Assembly: GCA_030668875.1 (NCBI GenBank)
Contig: DAOVER010000016.1
Location: forward strand, 1 to 64,000
Direction: 5' to 3'
Origin: Candidatus Heimdallarchaeota archaeon
Lineage (GTDB): Archaea; Asgardarchaeota; Heimdallarchaeia; Heimdallarchaeales; Heimdallarchaeaceae
Length of the DNA: 64,000 nt
Shown: positions 36,014 to 45,447 of the stretch, one piece after another
How the letters are laid out: each line of letters starts with the position of its first letter
Position numbering within the stretch: the first letter of the stretch is position 1
Position numbers and translations under genes: made by a program
The notes under the pieces: model-generated
Database searches by the model: none
What the model was told of the DNA's origin: nothing
Seen by the model: the letters and a program-made list of their open reading frames with translations, nothing else

Positions 36014-37435
36014 TCACATAATTTTTTGAGATTTTTCTCCCCAATTAACCAATCTTCTTTCCCCTTCTAGTTTACGTATAGAGGTAACATCTTGCATGAC
36101 TTCTAATGTTCCTCTGTAAGTACCAGAACTATCTCTAATCGCAAAGTAGCGTATGTGTACAAATTTTTCTCCCATATTTATCCAGAACCCTGCAACATCT
36201 TTTTGATCAGTTTTGAAAGCTTCAATAATTTCCATAACTTTGTCAAGACTTTTTGGTGGGTGGCATCTTTGGACTTTTCTACCAATAACACCTGGACTGC
36301 GGGGAAATATTCGTTCTTTAGTATCTGAGTAGTATATTACTTCCTCATTCTCATTAATGAAAGATACTTCAACTGGAAGATTAGTCATAATCAAATTGAT
36401 TTGCTCTAGAGTAAGTTTACCAGTTTGTACATCCAAGATATCTTCAAGCTGAGGTTTTTCTTCTACTTGATGAATTACTTCTGGAGTGACAGGTTTCCAT
36501 TCGTCTCCTGGGGTGACCCACGCAAAGCCTATCTCTTCCTCACCTTTTTTCACCCTTTGCCAATCTTGACTGGTCAACAGTTCTAAACTTGTTGGGAAGA
36601 GTATTGTTTCTTCTTTAAATATCATATCTTCTACTTGTTTAGTAAATTCTTCAACATCAATTTCGCTTCCTTGACGAATCAATTCTCGAACTTCATCATG
36701 TTTTGCCCACATTACTTGAGTTGGTCCTTCGAATTCCTTTTTCTCCAACATGGGAAACAGCTGATTTTCCAGTCTAGTATAGTGAAGCTCAATATCGGCT
36801 AGTTTTTGAACTAATTCTGGAGTTGGATTTTCTCTAATGCTTTTAATTAACTCTTCAGCAGCACGATTTTCTTCCATATAGGTATGTATTGGGTGACCTG
36901 GAGTTTCTTGAGGTGTCTGTTTTTTTTCCAATGTATCTTCAAAGATTCCTACATGTAAATCGCATAACAATGTGATTTGTTCAACAGTTAGCTCTCCAGA
37001 ATTGATCAATTCTTGTTCCATTGAAGCTATGTCTGTAGCTTCTACATCCCCTAGTATTTCTTTGAACCGAACTTTCAATGCAGATTTTTCCCCTCCTGCA
37101 TGAAGCTCTAGCACAAGAGCTTTAAGCATTTCACGCTTTCTTACTTGTTCATCTTCAAAACCACTTATACCTGTTGAACCAATTTGTATGTCCACTTTGG
37201 TTTCTGTTTGTTGTTCAATTTTGATTGAGAAAAAATCTACTATAGATTTAAGATCTTGATGAATGAGGTTTGCAACATCAGTCATTGTAGCTTTTCTACC
37301 CACAGTTTTACGAAGGATAGGGTTTTGAAAGCGTTTTAGAGTAGGATCTAATTCCGCTAATAGTTCCTCTAGAAAGGGAAATTTATCAATTAGATCTATA
37401 ATTTTTGTTGCTTCAGATATAATATAGTTTGACAC
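36014..37435 (-). CDS. DUF438/hemerythrin/PAS sensor protein
   Basis: The protein has 473 residues. Order: a DUF1858-like N-terminus (1-75), a DUF438 region (about 95-175), a hemerythrin-like four-helix part with His/Glu ligands (HPIHTYMEENRAAEELI, ELHYTRLENQLFPMLEKK, MWAKHDEVRELI, FKEETILFPTS), and a C-terminal PAS domain (about 345-460). This order is known from anaerobes and suggests oxygen, NO or iron sensing. It is upstream of the kinase and receiver genes and may sense for them. A deleted copy lies at 29320-29614. Confidence 0.88.
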   Translation of the reverse strand: MSNYIISEATKIIDLIDKFPFLEELLAELDPTLKRFQNPILRKTVGRKATMTDVANLIHQDLKSIVDFFSIKIEQQTETKVDIQIGSTGISGFEDEQVRKREMLKALVLELHAGGEKSALKVRFKEILGDVEATDIASMEQELINSGELTVEQITLLCDLHVGIFEDTLEKKQTPQETPGHPIHTYMEENRAAEELIKSIRENPTPELVQKLADIELHYTRLENQLFPMLEKKEFEGPTQVMWAKHDEVRELIRQGSEIDVEEFTKQVEDMIFKEETILFPTSLELLTSQDWQRVKKGEEEIGFAWVTPGDEWKPVTPEVIHQVEEKPQLEDILDVQTGKLTLEQINLIMTNLPVEVSFINENEEVIYYSDTKERIFPRSPGVIGRKVQRCHPPKSLDKVMEIIEAFKTDQKDVAGFWINMGEKFVHIRYFAIRDSSGTYRGTLEVMQDVTSIRKLEGERRLVNWGEKSQKIM

Positions 37436-37646
37436 AGTAAATCACTCTTGACATTTTGCGAACCATCAAATAAAAAACATATGGTTTGGTCAAAAATTTT
37501 CTGCAACTTATTAATTTCTTAGAAATACCATGATACTGATGACAAAGTAGTATGTCTGATAGAAACTGACTATGTAGCTTTCTACCAAATAATTATTCTT
37601 AAGTAAATAACACAAATTAATATACGACTTATTTTTTCTATTTTTA

Positions 37647-38501
37647 ATGAATAATAAAAATGTCATTGTTACTGGAGCTAATGCAGGAATTGGGAAAGAA
37701 ACTGCCTTTAGGTTAGCTGAAATGGGAGCTCATGTTATACTAGTCTGTAGAAACGAGAGAAAGGGTATCAAAGTTCTGGAAGAGATAAAAGAGAAAACAA
37801 GTAATGAAAATCTAGATTTGATGATCTGCGATTTTGCTTCTTTGAAGTCAATTAATGATTTTGTGAAGAGTTTTAAGAAGAAATACAAGCAGCTTGATGT
37901 TCTAATCAATAACCATGGAGCTTTCTCAATAAGAAAGGCATTAACAGAAGATGGTGTTGAAACAACTTTTGCTGTTAATCATATTGGATATTTCAGCTTA
38001 ACTTTACAACTACTAGATTTACTCAAAGCAAGTTCATACTCCAGAATAGTTAATGTGGCTTCAAGCTCAAATTATAGTGTGAAATCATTAAACATTAATG
38101 ATTATAATTGGGAGAAAAGAAGATATAAGATGATGGATGCTTATGCAGAATCAAAGATATAAAACATTATGTTCACTTTTCTGTTATCTGAAAAATTGAA
38201 GGGAACGAGAGTAACTGCAAACTGTCTTCATCCAGGTTATGTAAAAACTAATGTTGGACTGAACCATTTTCTGCTTAGGTTAATTGCACCATTAGTTAAA
38301 GTGGGAGCTATATCTACTGAAGAAGGAGCTAAAACTTCGTTATACTTGGCAACATCAGAAGAGGTTGAAGGAGTAACAGGAGTATATTATCACAGAATGA
38401 AACTAAGAGAACCAAATATACTAGCACTAGATAAGAAAGCTCAACAAGAGTTATGGGACATGAGTTTGAAACTTACGGAACTTTCCTCAAATTTAATTTG
38501 A
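37647..38501 (+). pseudogene. SDR-family oxidoreductase, interrupted by TAA
   Basis: The sequence matches the intact SDR at 41352-42206 along its length. TGANAGIGKE (NAD(P) site), NNHG and YAESK (Tyr/Lys) are present. A TAA at 38160-38162 stands where the intact copy has TAC (Tyr) in KLYNIMFTF; the frame then continues unbroken to 38501 (110 aa from ATG 38169). One nonsense change therefore splits the gene after the catalytic Lys. The C-terminal part forms the substrate-side fold, so activity is unlikely unless the stop is read through. Confidence 0.9.
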
Positions 38502-38637
38502 TATTTTATCATTTTGATCTGAAACACGCTTCAATTAACATTTGTTAAGATAATATTTTACTATTTTAGGTGGATTTTGATTCCATAGTTATTTATAACC
38601 ATACGATAAAATAATCTTTGATGCAAAGGGTGTTTAG

Positions 38638-39900
38638 ATGAAAATAAACAAAAAAAGTTTATTCACGATAGGAATACTGGTTTTCTTTAGTTTTTCAATT
38701 ATCTCACCAGTATTTTGTAAAGCTACAGCAGCTCATGATGTGATATGGGATTTAGAGCAGGATAATTATCTTCTAAAAAACTTCTATGTTGATGAAGATG
38801 ATAATTTCTATTTCTCTTACAAAAATACAGATGAAAATCAGTTCTATTTTACTAAAATTTCAGATGAAGGAGTAAATTATTATACAAAAAATCTTGATTC
38901 AGAACCTTCTTTCTATAGCTATTTTGTCGATGATTCAATTAGTTACTTTTTTGTTTCTATCGATAAACAAATATTTCCTGGAGATAATGTATTAGGAAGA
39001 GAATTTACAATTGTCAAATATACAAATGAGTTGATTTTAGATTCCATATTTCACATAAATCTCTCAAGTTATTTCGAAGGTAATTTGGTAGGAAATCTTC
39101 GATATGTAGATAGTGATTGCGTTTATATCGATATAAGGGAGTATCAAACAGAGCTTACTGATTTAGATAGTCTTCAATTAGCCAAATTCAATACTCAAGG
39201 TGAGCGGTTATGGAATAGAACGATTGCACTTAATCCCGATAGAAAATTCTTTAGCTTTTGCAAAAACAATCTAGAAAATGTTTATGTAGAGCATGAAGGA
39301 GTTCTCTATTACTTCAATGGTGAAGATGGATCGGAACTTTGGAAGAAAGAAATCATATTAGATGATCCTGGTTTAATTGCGTTTGAAGAAAATGTTCTGA
39401 TGGTAAAGTATACACAAGATGGAAATTTAGCTCTATATCTTGTCAATGTTAATCAAAATATTGAATGGGAGTATATTATTCAAAAAACCATGACAGATAG
39501 CTATTTTGAAATTCAAAATGTTTACATAAAAGACTTATCTATCGGTGTTTCACTTAAAGAATTAAAATTTGATAGTGCAAAAGAAACAATGACAAATATA
39601 TTTCATTTAAAGATTCTAAATGCAACAAAAGATGTTCTTTATGAAGAAAAAATTGAGAGAATGGATAACGTTGAGACTCATGCTGATATATTTAGGAATA
39701 TCAAAATATATCCTACATCGGATGGAAATTTTTATCTTTACGAATTAATGAAAGATAGAGTTAATGATTTCGCAAAAAATACTATTCAGTACTGTATACC
39801 AAGAGCTAATTTTAGTTCAGGGTTCACGATATTTGCTTCGCTCACAAGTGTCAGTATTCTAGTTCTATTGGTTATCTACAGACGAAGAACATCAAAGTAA
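38638..39900 (+). CDS. Secreted propeller-like protein with C-terminal membrane anchor
   Basis: The protein has 420 residues: signal peptide (about 1-30, ending VFCKATA), a strand-rich body with short repeats such as YYFNGEDGSELWKKEI (PQQ/propeller-like blades), and a C-terminal helix (SLTSVSILVLLVIYRRRTSK). It is therefore an outer-face protein tethered at the C-terminus. Its homologue at 42306-43607 shares the layout. No catalytic motif seen. It follows the SDR gene in both copies, so the association is stable. Confidence 0.75.
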   Translation: MKINKKSLFTIGILVFFSFSIISPVFCKATAAHDVIWDLEQDNYLLKNFYVDEDDNFYFSYKNTDENQFYFTKISDEGVNYYTKNLDSEPSFYSYFVDDSISYFFVSIDKQIFPGDNVLGREFTIVKYTNELILDSIFHINLSSYFEGNLVGNLRYVDSDCVYIDIREYQTELTDLDSLQLAKFNTQGERLWNRTIALNPDRKFFSFCKNNLENVYVEHEGVLYYFNGEDGSELWKKEIILDDPGLIAFEENVLMVKYTQDGNLALYLVNVNQNIEWEYIIQKTMTDSYFEIQNVYIKDLSIGVSLKELKFDSAKETMTNIFHLKILNATKDVLYEEKIERMDNVETHADIFRNIKIYPTSDGNFYLYELMKDRVNDFAKNTIQYCIPRANFSSGFTIFASLTSVSILVLLVIYRRRTSK

Positions 39901-40103
39901 CTCCTCTTCCTTCTTTGCTTTTATTTTATTATTTCTATAGCTAATCCAGTGAATTTCGTCCCCTAGTAAATCTGATATGATTTTTGAGGATTTGACTCCT
40001 TTGGAGAGATTCTGCATTTTAACTAGAACCCATTCGAATGAGTCTTTCATCTTGATTTGTATAAATAATCTCACCGCTAACTCATAGAATAGTAATATGT
40101 AAG
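39892..40103 (-). pseudogene. 3' remnant of the acyltransferase-like gene
   Basis: The minus strand encodes YELAVRLFIQIKMKDSFEW and SSKIISDLLGDEIHWISY, nearly identical to the C-terminus of the protein at 43600-45018. There is no start or N-terminal part. It marks the boundary of the duplicated unit. Confidence 0.85.
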
Positions 40104-40166
40104 TTCGAAGAAAATAAGTTTGTTAAATCTGTTGGAAATATATTTATTCTCTCTATTATATATTCA

Positions 40167-41273
40167 ATGGAGATGAAAATAAGTGAGCAAGAATCTCTGA
40201 TAAATCACACTCACTATAACAATACAGATTCCTTTGAGGAGAAAAAAGAAGAATCACTAACAGAGATAGATAAGAAAAAGAAGCGTTATTTGAGTATAGA
40301 TCTTTTTAGAGGACTAGCAATAGTAGGAATGGTTTTCGTAAATATCCTAGCTGAATTTGATAATACTCCTGATTGGTCTAAACACACAGTAGATTATGGA
40401 TTAACATATGTAGATTTAGTCGCTCCCTTCTTCATTTTCGCTATAGCTTTAACGTACAAGATGTCTTTTGATAGATATCTAAAAAGAGAAGGATACGTGA
40501 AAACTTATACGAAATTTGTTGTTCGTTATGGTGCATTAGTAGGTTTTGGATTTATGGGAAGCATAGGAACATTTGCTACTGATGGAACAAAATTTTCTTG
40601 GGGTGTTTTACAAGCTATAGGCTATGCAGGTATTTTTACTCTATTCTTCATTATTCTACCAAGAATTGTTAGATTTGTAATTGGTATAGGTACATTAGTA
40701 GCTTACCAATTCATTCTTATGATTACTGTTGAAGTTGAAGGTGTTTTTATCTCCTTAGCAGACTTGAATCTTCTAGACAGTCATGGAGGGGTCATAGGTG
40801 GGATTGGTTATGCAGCTCTGATGCTAATTGGCACTGCTATTATAGATGTTTTTAGTGAAAAAAGAAAGTTACCTATTCTCGTTAGTGGGATTGTCTTTTC
40901 GATAGTCGGAACAGCAGTTCATTTTATTTGGAAGTTCTGTGAAATTCCACTATATGGCGGAATATCTAAAGAGAGAATGACTCCTTCATATGTGTCTGTG
41001 GCAATGGGTTTAGGAGCAATATTGTTCTGGTTAATCTGGTATCTTTTCGACAAAAAAGAAATAACTAAAGACAAAAGTTACTTCCTTCAACCATTTGGAA
41101 GAAATGCATTTTTCTTGTACATTTGTCATCCGCTCTTAATTCTGTTAGCAACTCTTTACCTCCCTCAGAACAGTCATGTAGCTCTGGTGACATTTGTAGT
41201 TGTAATGAATGTAGGTATTATTTGGTTAATAGCTTTTATGATGGATAGAAATAAAATATACATAGTTCTCTAA
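40167..41273 (+). CDS. HGSNAT-like (heparan-glucosaminide acetyltransferase family) membrane protein
   Basis: The protein has 368 residues and about ten helices. The signature RYLSIDLFRGLAIVGMVFVN and YVDLVAPFFIFAIALTYK match the DUF1624/DUF5009 acyltransferase superfamily; FGRNAFFLYICHPLLI near the end is also typical. A ~40-residue charged N-terminal tail precedes the first helix. Such proteins may move acyl groups across the membrane onto sugars. It lies between the two copies of the duplicated unit and is related to the protein at 43600-45018. Confidence 0.8.
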   Translation: MEMKISEQESLINHTHYNNTDSFEEKKEESLTEIDKKKKRYLSIDLFRGLAIVGMVFVNILAEFDNTPDWSKHTVDYGLTYVDLVAPFFIFAIALTYKMSFDRYLKREGYVKTYTKFVVRYGALVGFGFMGSIGTFATDGTKFSWGVLQAIGYAGIFTLFFIILPRIVRFVIGIGTLVAYQFILMITVEVEGVFISLADLNLLDSHGGVIGGIGYAALMLIGTAIIDVFSEKRKLPILVSGIVFSIVGTAVHFIWKFCEIPLYGGISKERMTPSYVSVAMGLGAILFWLIWYLFDKKEITKDKSYFLQPFGRNAFFLYICHPLLILLATLYLPQNSHVALVTFVVVMNVGIIWLIAFMMDRNKIYIVL

Positions 41274-41351
41274 TCTTCATTTGATTATGTAGCTTAAAAA
41301 GAATAAGAAGTAATTCCAAGTATTAATATACTCATCAAAATTTGTCCTTTT

Positions 41352-42206
41352 ATGAAAGACAAAATTATCCTCGTTACTGGAGCAAATGCAGGAATAGGGA
41401 AAGAAACTGCTCTCAAGTTAGCTGAAATGGGAACTCAAGTTATATTAGTCTGCAGAAATGAGAAAAAGGGGATCAGTGCTCTTGAGGAGATAAGAGAGAA
41501 AACCAGTAATGATAATCTTGATTTAATGATTTGTGATTTTGCTTCTTTGAATTCAATTAATGATTTTGTGAAAAGTTTTAAGAAGAAATACAAACAACTT
41601 GATGTTTTAATTAATAACCATGGAGCTGTCTCAATAAGAAAGGCATTAACTGAAGATGGAGTTGAAACAACTTTTGCTGTTAATCATCTTGGTTATTTCA
41701 GTTTGACTTTACAACTTCTGGATTTATTGAAAACTAGCTCATATTCCAGAATTGTTAATGTAGCTTCAAGCTCAAATTACAGAGTTAAGGAATTGAACAT
41801 CACTGATTATAATTGGGATAAGAGAAAATACAAAATGATGGATGCTTATGGTGAATCAAAACTATACAATATTATGTTTACCTTTTTACTTTCTGAAAAA
41901 CTGAAAGATACAAACGTTACAGCTAATTGCCTCCATCCCGGTTATGTTAAAACTAATATTGGTTTGAATCACTTCTTGTTAAGAATGCTTCGCCCACTTG
42001 TAAAGGTGGGAGCAGTTTCCCTAGAAGAAGGTGCACAAACAACCTTACATTTAGCTACATCATCAGAGATGGAAGGAGTTACTGGAGTATATTATCACAG
42101 AATGAAACTAAGAGAACCAAATAAATTAGCTTTAGATCAGAAAGCTCAGCAAAAATTGTGGGATTTAAGTTTAGAATTAACTGGTTTAACTAAAGATTTA
42201 GTGTGA
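41352..42206 (+). CDS. SDR-family oxidoreductase (retinol dehydrogenase-like)
   Basis: The protein has 284 residues: TGANAGIGKETALKLAEMG (cofactor loop), CDFAS, NNHGA, SSSNYR (Ser) and YGESK (catalytic Tyr and Lys). It resembles retinol/WW-domain SDR types in length and in the PGYVKTNIG segment, suggesting a lipid-like or isoprenoid alcohol substrate. It is the intact copy of the gene at 37647-38501 and precedes a secreted propeller gene by 99 nt. Confidence 0.9.
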   Translation: MKDKIILVTGANAGIGKETALKLAEMGTQVILVCRNEKKGISALEEIREKTSNDNLDLMICDFASLNSINDFVKSFKKKYKQLDVLINNHGAVSIRKALTEDGVETTFAVNHLGYFSLTLQLLDLLKTSSYSRIVNVASSSNYRVKELNITDYNWDKRKYKMMDAYGESKLYNIMFTFLLSEKLKDTNVTANCLHPGYVKTNIGLNHFLLRMLRPLVKVGAVSLEEGAQTTLHLATSSEMEGVTGVYYHRMKLREPNKLALDQKAQQKLWDLSLELTGLTKDLV

Positions 42207-42305
42207 ATTATCTTGAATTGTTTAGAAATCTTTAAACCTAATAAATAATTCAATTAACATTAAATAATTCCATGTACAAATCTATCTTGACAAATCGGTG
42301 TTTAT

Positions 42306-43607
42306 ATGAGAATACATAAAAAAAATCTTTTTGCTTCTGGAGTATTGGTTTTTCTTTTTCTTTTAGTTATCTCACCAATGTTCTGTACAGCAGAAGCTTA
42401 CAGTGTTCGATGGGAAATAGAACTGGAGACAAATTCACCCCGTGGCTTCTCCGTTGATATTGATGATAATCTTCATTTCTCTTATTGGAATTCTGACATA
42501 AGTAACAACTACTTCTCTAAAATTTCAAAGGAAGGATTAGAACTTTTTGATAAAGCTCTTAATCCACAACCTAGCTTCAACACATATCTAATTGATGATT
42601 TTGGTAAATACTTTTTTGTATCTATCGAAGAAATGATAAATACTTGGAGTGGATATTTGGGTAAGGAATTTACAATAGCACAATATTCTGATGAACTCAT
42701 CTATATTTCGACATTTAATATAAATCTTTCAAGCTACTTTGAAGGGGAATTTCTTGGAAATCTTAAATATGTTGATAGTGATTGTATCTATTTTGCTATA
42801 TTGGAATATCAAGGAGAATACGATGAATTGAACACTGAATTAGATTGCATTCAGTTAGCTAAATTTAGTACTACAGGAGAGAAACTTTGGAATAGAACAA
42901 TAGCCCTTAATCCAGATAGCACTATTTTTGGTTTTTGTAAAAACAGTTATGGAAATGTCTATGTTGAGAATGAAGGAGTTCTGTATTACCTTGATGATGA
43001 AAATGGAATGGATATTTGGCAAAATACTATTTTAATAGATGATCCAACCATCTCACTAAACTCTGTTGAGAGTAAATATTTGATGGCGTTTGAAGAAAAT
43101 ACTTTGCTGGTAGTTATTACTCTTGGTTTAAGACTATTTACGAAATTTTGTAAAGTAGATGGGACTTTTGATTGGGAGATGAAACTTGAAACAGAGAATA
43201 CTAATCGTGTTTTTACCAGCAAAAGTATTGCTGTTGAAGATGATTTTTTGGGTATCACTACTCTTGAAGAAGACTTTGTTTATGATGAAAGAGAGAAAAC
43301 AAATATATTCCATTTACATCTATTAAACTCTGCAAAAGAAGTTCTTTATGAAGAAAGAATAGAGATAATAGATGAAGTTGATGCAAGTTCAGATATATTC
43401 AGACTCATTAGAATTCTCCCTACTTCAGAAGGACATTTTTACCGTTACGATTTAACGAGAGACTTTGTGAATGATATAGTTGAAAGCACAATCAAGTATT
43501 GTATACCAAAAACTAATTTTATCACAGGTTATACATTAATAATCTCCATTTCAAGTATTAGTATACTCGTTTTATTAGTTGTTTATAGGCGGAAAACATC
43601 TAAATAA
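42306..43607 (+). CDS. Secreted propeller-like protein with C-terminal membrane anchor
   Basis: The protein has 433 residues and is the paralogue of 38638-39900. Signal peptide about 1-30 (ends FCTAEA), strand-rich body (YYLDDENGMDIWQNTI, LAKFSTTGEKLWNRTIALNP), then a single helix and RRKTSK end. Probably anchored outside the cell. No enzyme motif is visible. Its stop overlaps the convergent gene at 43600-45018 by 8 nt. Confidence 0.75.
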   Translation: MRIHKKNLFASGVLVFLFLLVISPMFCTAEAYSVRWEIELETNSPRGFSVDIDDNLHFSYWNSDISNNYFSKISKEGLELFDKALNPQPSFNTYLIDDFGKYFFVSIEEMINTWSGYLGKEFTIAQYSDELIYISTFNINLSSYFEGEFLGNLKYVDSDCIYFAILEYQGEYDELNTELDCIQLAKFSTTGEKLWNRTIALNPDSTIFGFCKNSYGNVYVENEGVLYYLDDENGMDIWQNTILIDDPTISLNSVESKYLMAFEENTLLVVITLGLRLFTKFCKVDGTFDWEMKLETENTNRVFTSKSIAVEDDFLGITTLEEDFVYDEREKTNIFHLHLLNSAKEVLYEERIEIIDEVDASSDIFRLIRILPTSEGHFYRYDLTRDFVNDIVESTIKYCIPKTNFITGYTLIISISSISILVLLVVYRRKTSK

Positions 43608-45018
43608 CTCCTCTTCTCTTCTTTTCTTTTACTTTATTATTCATATAACTAATCCACTGAATTTCATCCCCCAGTAAATCAGAGATAATTTTTGAAGATT
43701 TGACTCCTTTAAAGAGAGCTTGTACTTTAACTAGCAACCATTCAAAGGATCCTTTCATCTTAAATTGTATAAACAGTCTTATCGCTAACTCATAGAACAA
43801 TAATATGTAAGCTATTGCTAGAAACATCCACAACTCTTGCCCTCTACCTATTATTCCTTCTTCCATGAAATTATACCCTGGTAGTTTCTGTAAAATGAGC
43901 GACAGAATCCATCGAGGAAGTAGCTCTAATATATGCAAAGAATAGATAGTCAAAGAAAGAATTGACCATCTTCTAAAGAATTTAACGATTCTTCTATTTG
44001 CAAATGTTTTACCTTTCCCTCTGTATTCTATTAAAGCTAGAAGAGTCATAAGTAAGCAAACCTGCCCTCCTAATCTAAGTAGGTAAGTGGTTATTGCAGG
44101 AGGTTGTTCAAGAAAAGTGAAAGGCAATCCTAAAACAATTAGGATTAAACCTGCAATGATCATTAAAACACCTACAAGACTTAGCCACAACAGTATTTTT
44201 TTCGGAGGTATTGGATCTGCAAGAAGCATACCGATAAGCGCTCCAATGAATGAAGAAGCTAGATAGGGGAAGAGAGGTTGTTTGGGACCATTAACTATTG
44301 TTAAGAACCAAGTTCTAGCAGATCTATTGTGATAAACGAATTCTATGTCAGGCCAACCAAATTCTCCTGAAGGATATAACCAAGTAGAGTTTGAAATCCA
44401 GTTGGAAATAAATGGAGTAAGAACTATAACAAATAGAATGAGACAAGCAAAAATAGCAATGTTTCTTATAACCTTCTCATAGCCTTTATTACGCATCAAA
44501 ATATACATGAGTAATCCATTAATTACTAAACAAATACCTATTATCTGCAAGGTTTGGAACCAAAGAACTTCAACTTTGAAGTAAGCGAAATTAGTCCATT
44601 CTAATGTTCTTATTGAATATCCAATATCGCCATAGTATCCCAAGATTCCCTCTATGAAGTAAGCTAATATTATAAGAACTACTCCTGTTGTAATTTGCTT
44701 TAGAAGTGATTTTAAAGGACTAATGTCAGCTTTTGTTTTTCTTATAAAAGTGTAAGAATTCACCACTGAAGAGATAAACAAGAAGAACCCATACCAAGAT
44801 CCGAGGTAAGCAAATAATCCCATGATAATCAACAAAATTATAGGAAATTTTAGTATCTCTTCTTGGTTTGCCATAAATCCTTCAACATCGTACATCTTGA
44901 AGAGAATATGAAAAAGAGTCATCCCGAAGATTGCTACTCCTCTAAGAAAATCTAGAGTAACTAATCTTTTAGGTATTTTTGGTAATTCTTCTGATGAAGA
45001 AGGGGATTGAAGGTCCAA
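43600..45018 (-). CDS. Acyltransferase-like multi-pass membrane protein (HGSNAT/DUF418 type)
   Basis: The protein has 472 residues and about ten helices. RLVTLDFLRGVAIFGMTLFH at the N-terminus and FRRWSILSLTIYSLHILE near the C-terminus match the membrane acyltransferase superfamily. It ends in a soluble ~60-residue tail that is kept in the remnant at 39892-40103. It probably modifies a surface glycan or lipid. It is convergent with the secreted propeller gene. Confidence 0.75.
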   Translation of the reverse strand: MDLQSPSSSEELPKIPKRLVTLDFLRGVAIFGMTLFHILFKMYDVEGFMANQEEILKFPIILLIIMGLFAYLGSWYGFFLFISSVVNSYTFIRKTKADISPLKSLLKQITTGVVLIILAYFIEGILGYYGDIGYSIRTLEWTNFAYFKVEVLWFQTLQIIGICLVINGLLMYILMRNKGYEKVIRNIAIFACLILFVIVLTPFISNWISNSTWLYPSGEFGWPDIEFVYHNRSARTWFLTIVNGPKQPLFPYLASSFIGALIGMLLADPIPPKKILLWLSLVGVLMIIAGLILIVLGLPFTFLEQPPAITTYLLRLGGQVCLLMTLLALIEYRGKGKTFANRRIVKFFRRWSILSLTIYSLHILELLPRWILSLILQKLPGYNFMEEGIIGRGQELWMFLAIAYILLFYELAIRLFIQFKMKGSFEWLLVKVQALFKGVKSSKIISDLLGDEIQWISYMNNKVKEKKRRGVI

Positions 45019-45447
45019 GTCTATCTCTCGAAATCTTAAATATTAATGATTCTTGTTCTCCTAAACCATATTAAAGTTTTTCAAAAAACTCAATTGAATA
45101 GAATCATAAACAGTCTGTTAAATTCTCTATCATATACTTTCATGCAAAAAACTACTGAAATAATTATTTTTGTAGCTGTAACAGCTTATGTGACAAATAT
45201 CTGTCTTCAGAAAAGATAAATTACAAGTTGAAAAGAAGACAATTTATCCTTCTTTCTTTCCACAAATGTTCGTTTAAATGATTCTATAAACGGGTATATC
45301 TTTTAAGTTAATGATTATGTGAACAAAGAATAACATGAGTTTTAAATACTAGCTAATACATATTACTTCGGCAAATTGTGGACGTGGAGAAGTAACAAAG
45401 AAAGTATATACATTTGATTACAATTTTGCTAAATATGAGGTATAAAA

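Larger units (their letters stand above)
37647..40103. repeat. Copy A of the duplicated SDR-propeller-acyltransferase unit
   Basis: The unit aligns with 41352-43811. It holds an SDR gene (broken), a secreted propeller gene and the 3' end of a convergent acyltransferase gene. The match ends sharply at AATATGTAAG (about 40094-40103). Divergence between genes shows that the duplication is not recent. Confidence 0.85.
41352..43811. repeat. Copy B of the duplicated SDR-propeller-acyltransferase unit
   Basis: This is the partner of 37647-40103. Here the SDR is intact and the convergent acyltransferase gene continues past the repeat edge (43811) to full length. Confidence 0.85.
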
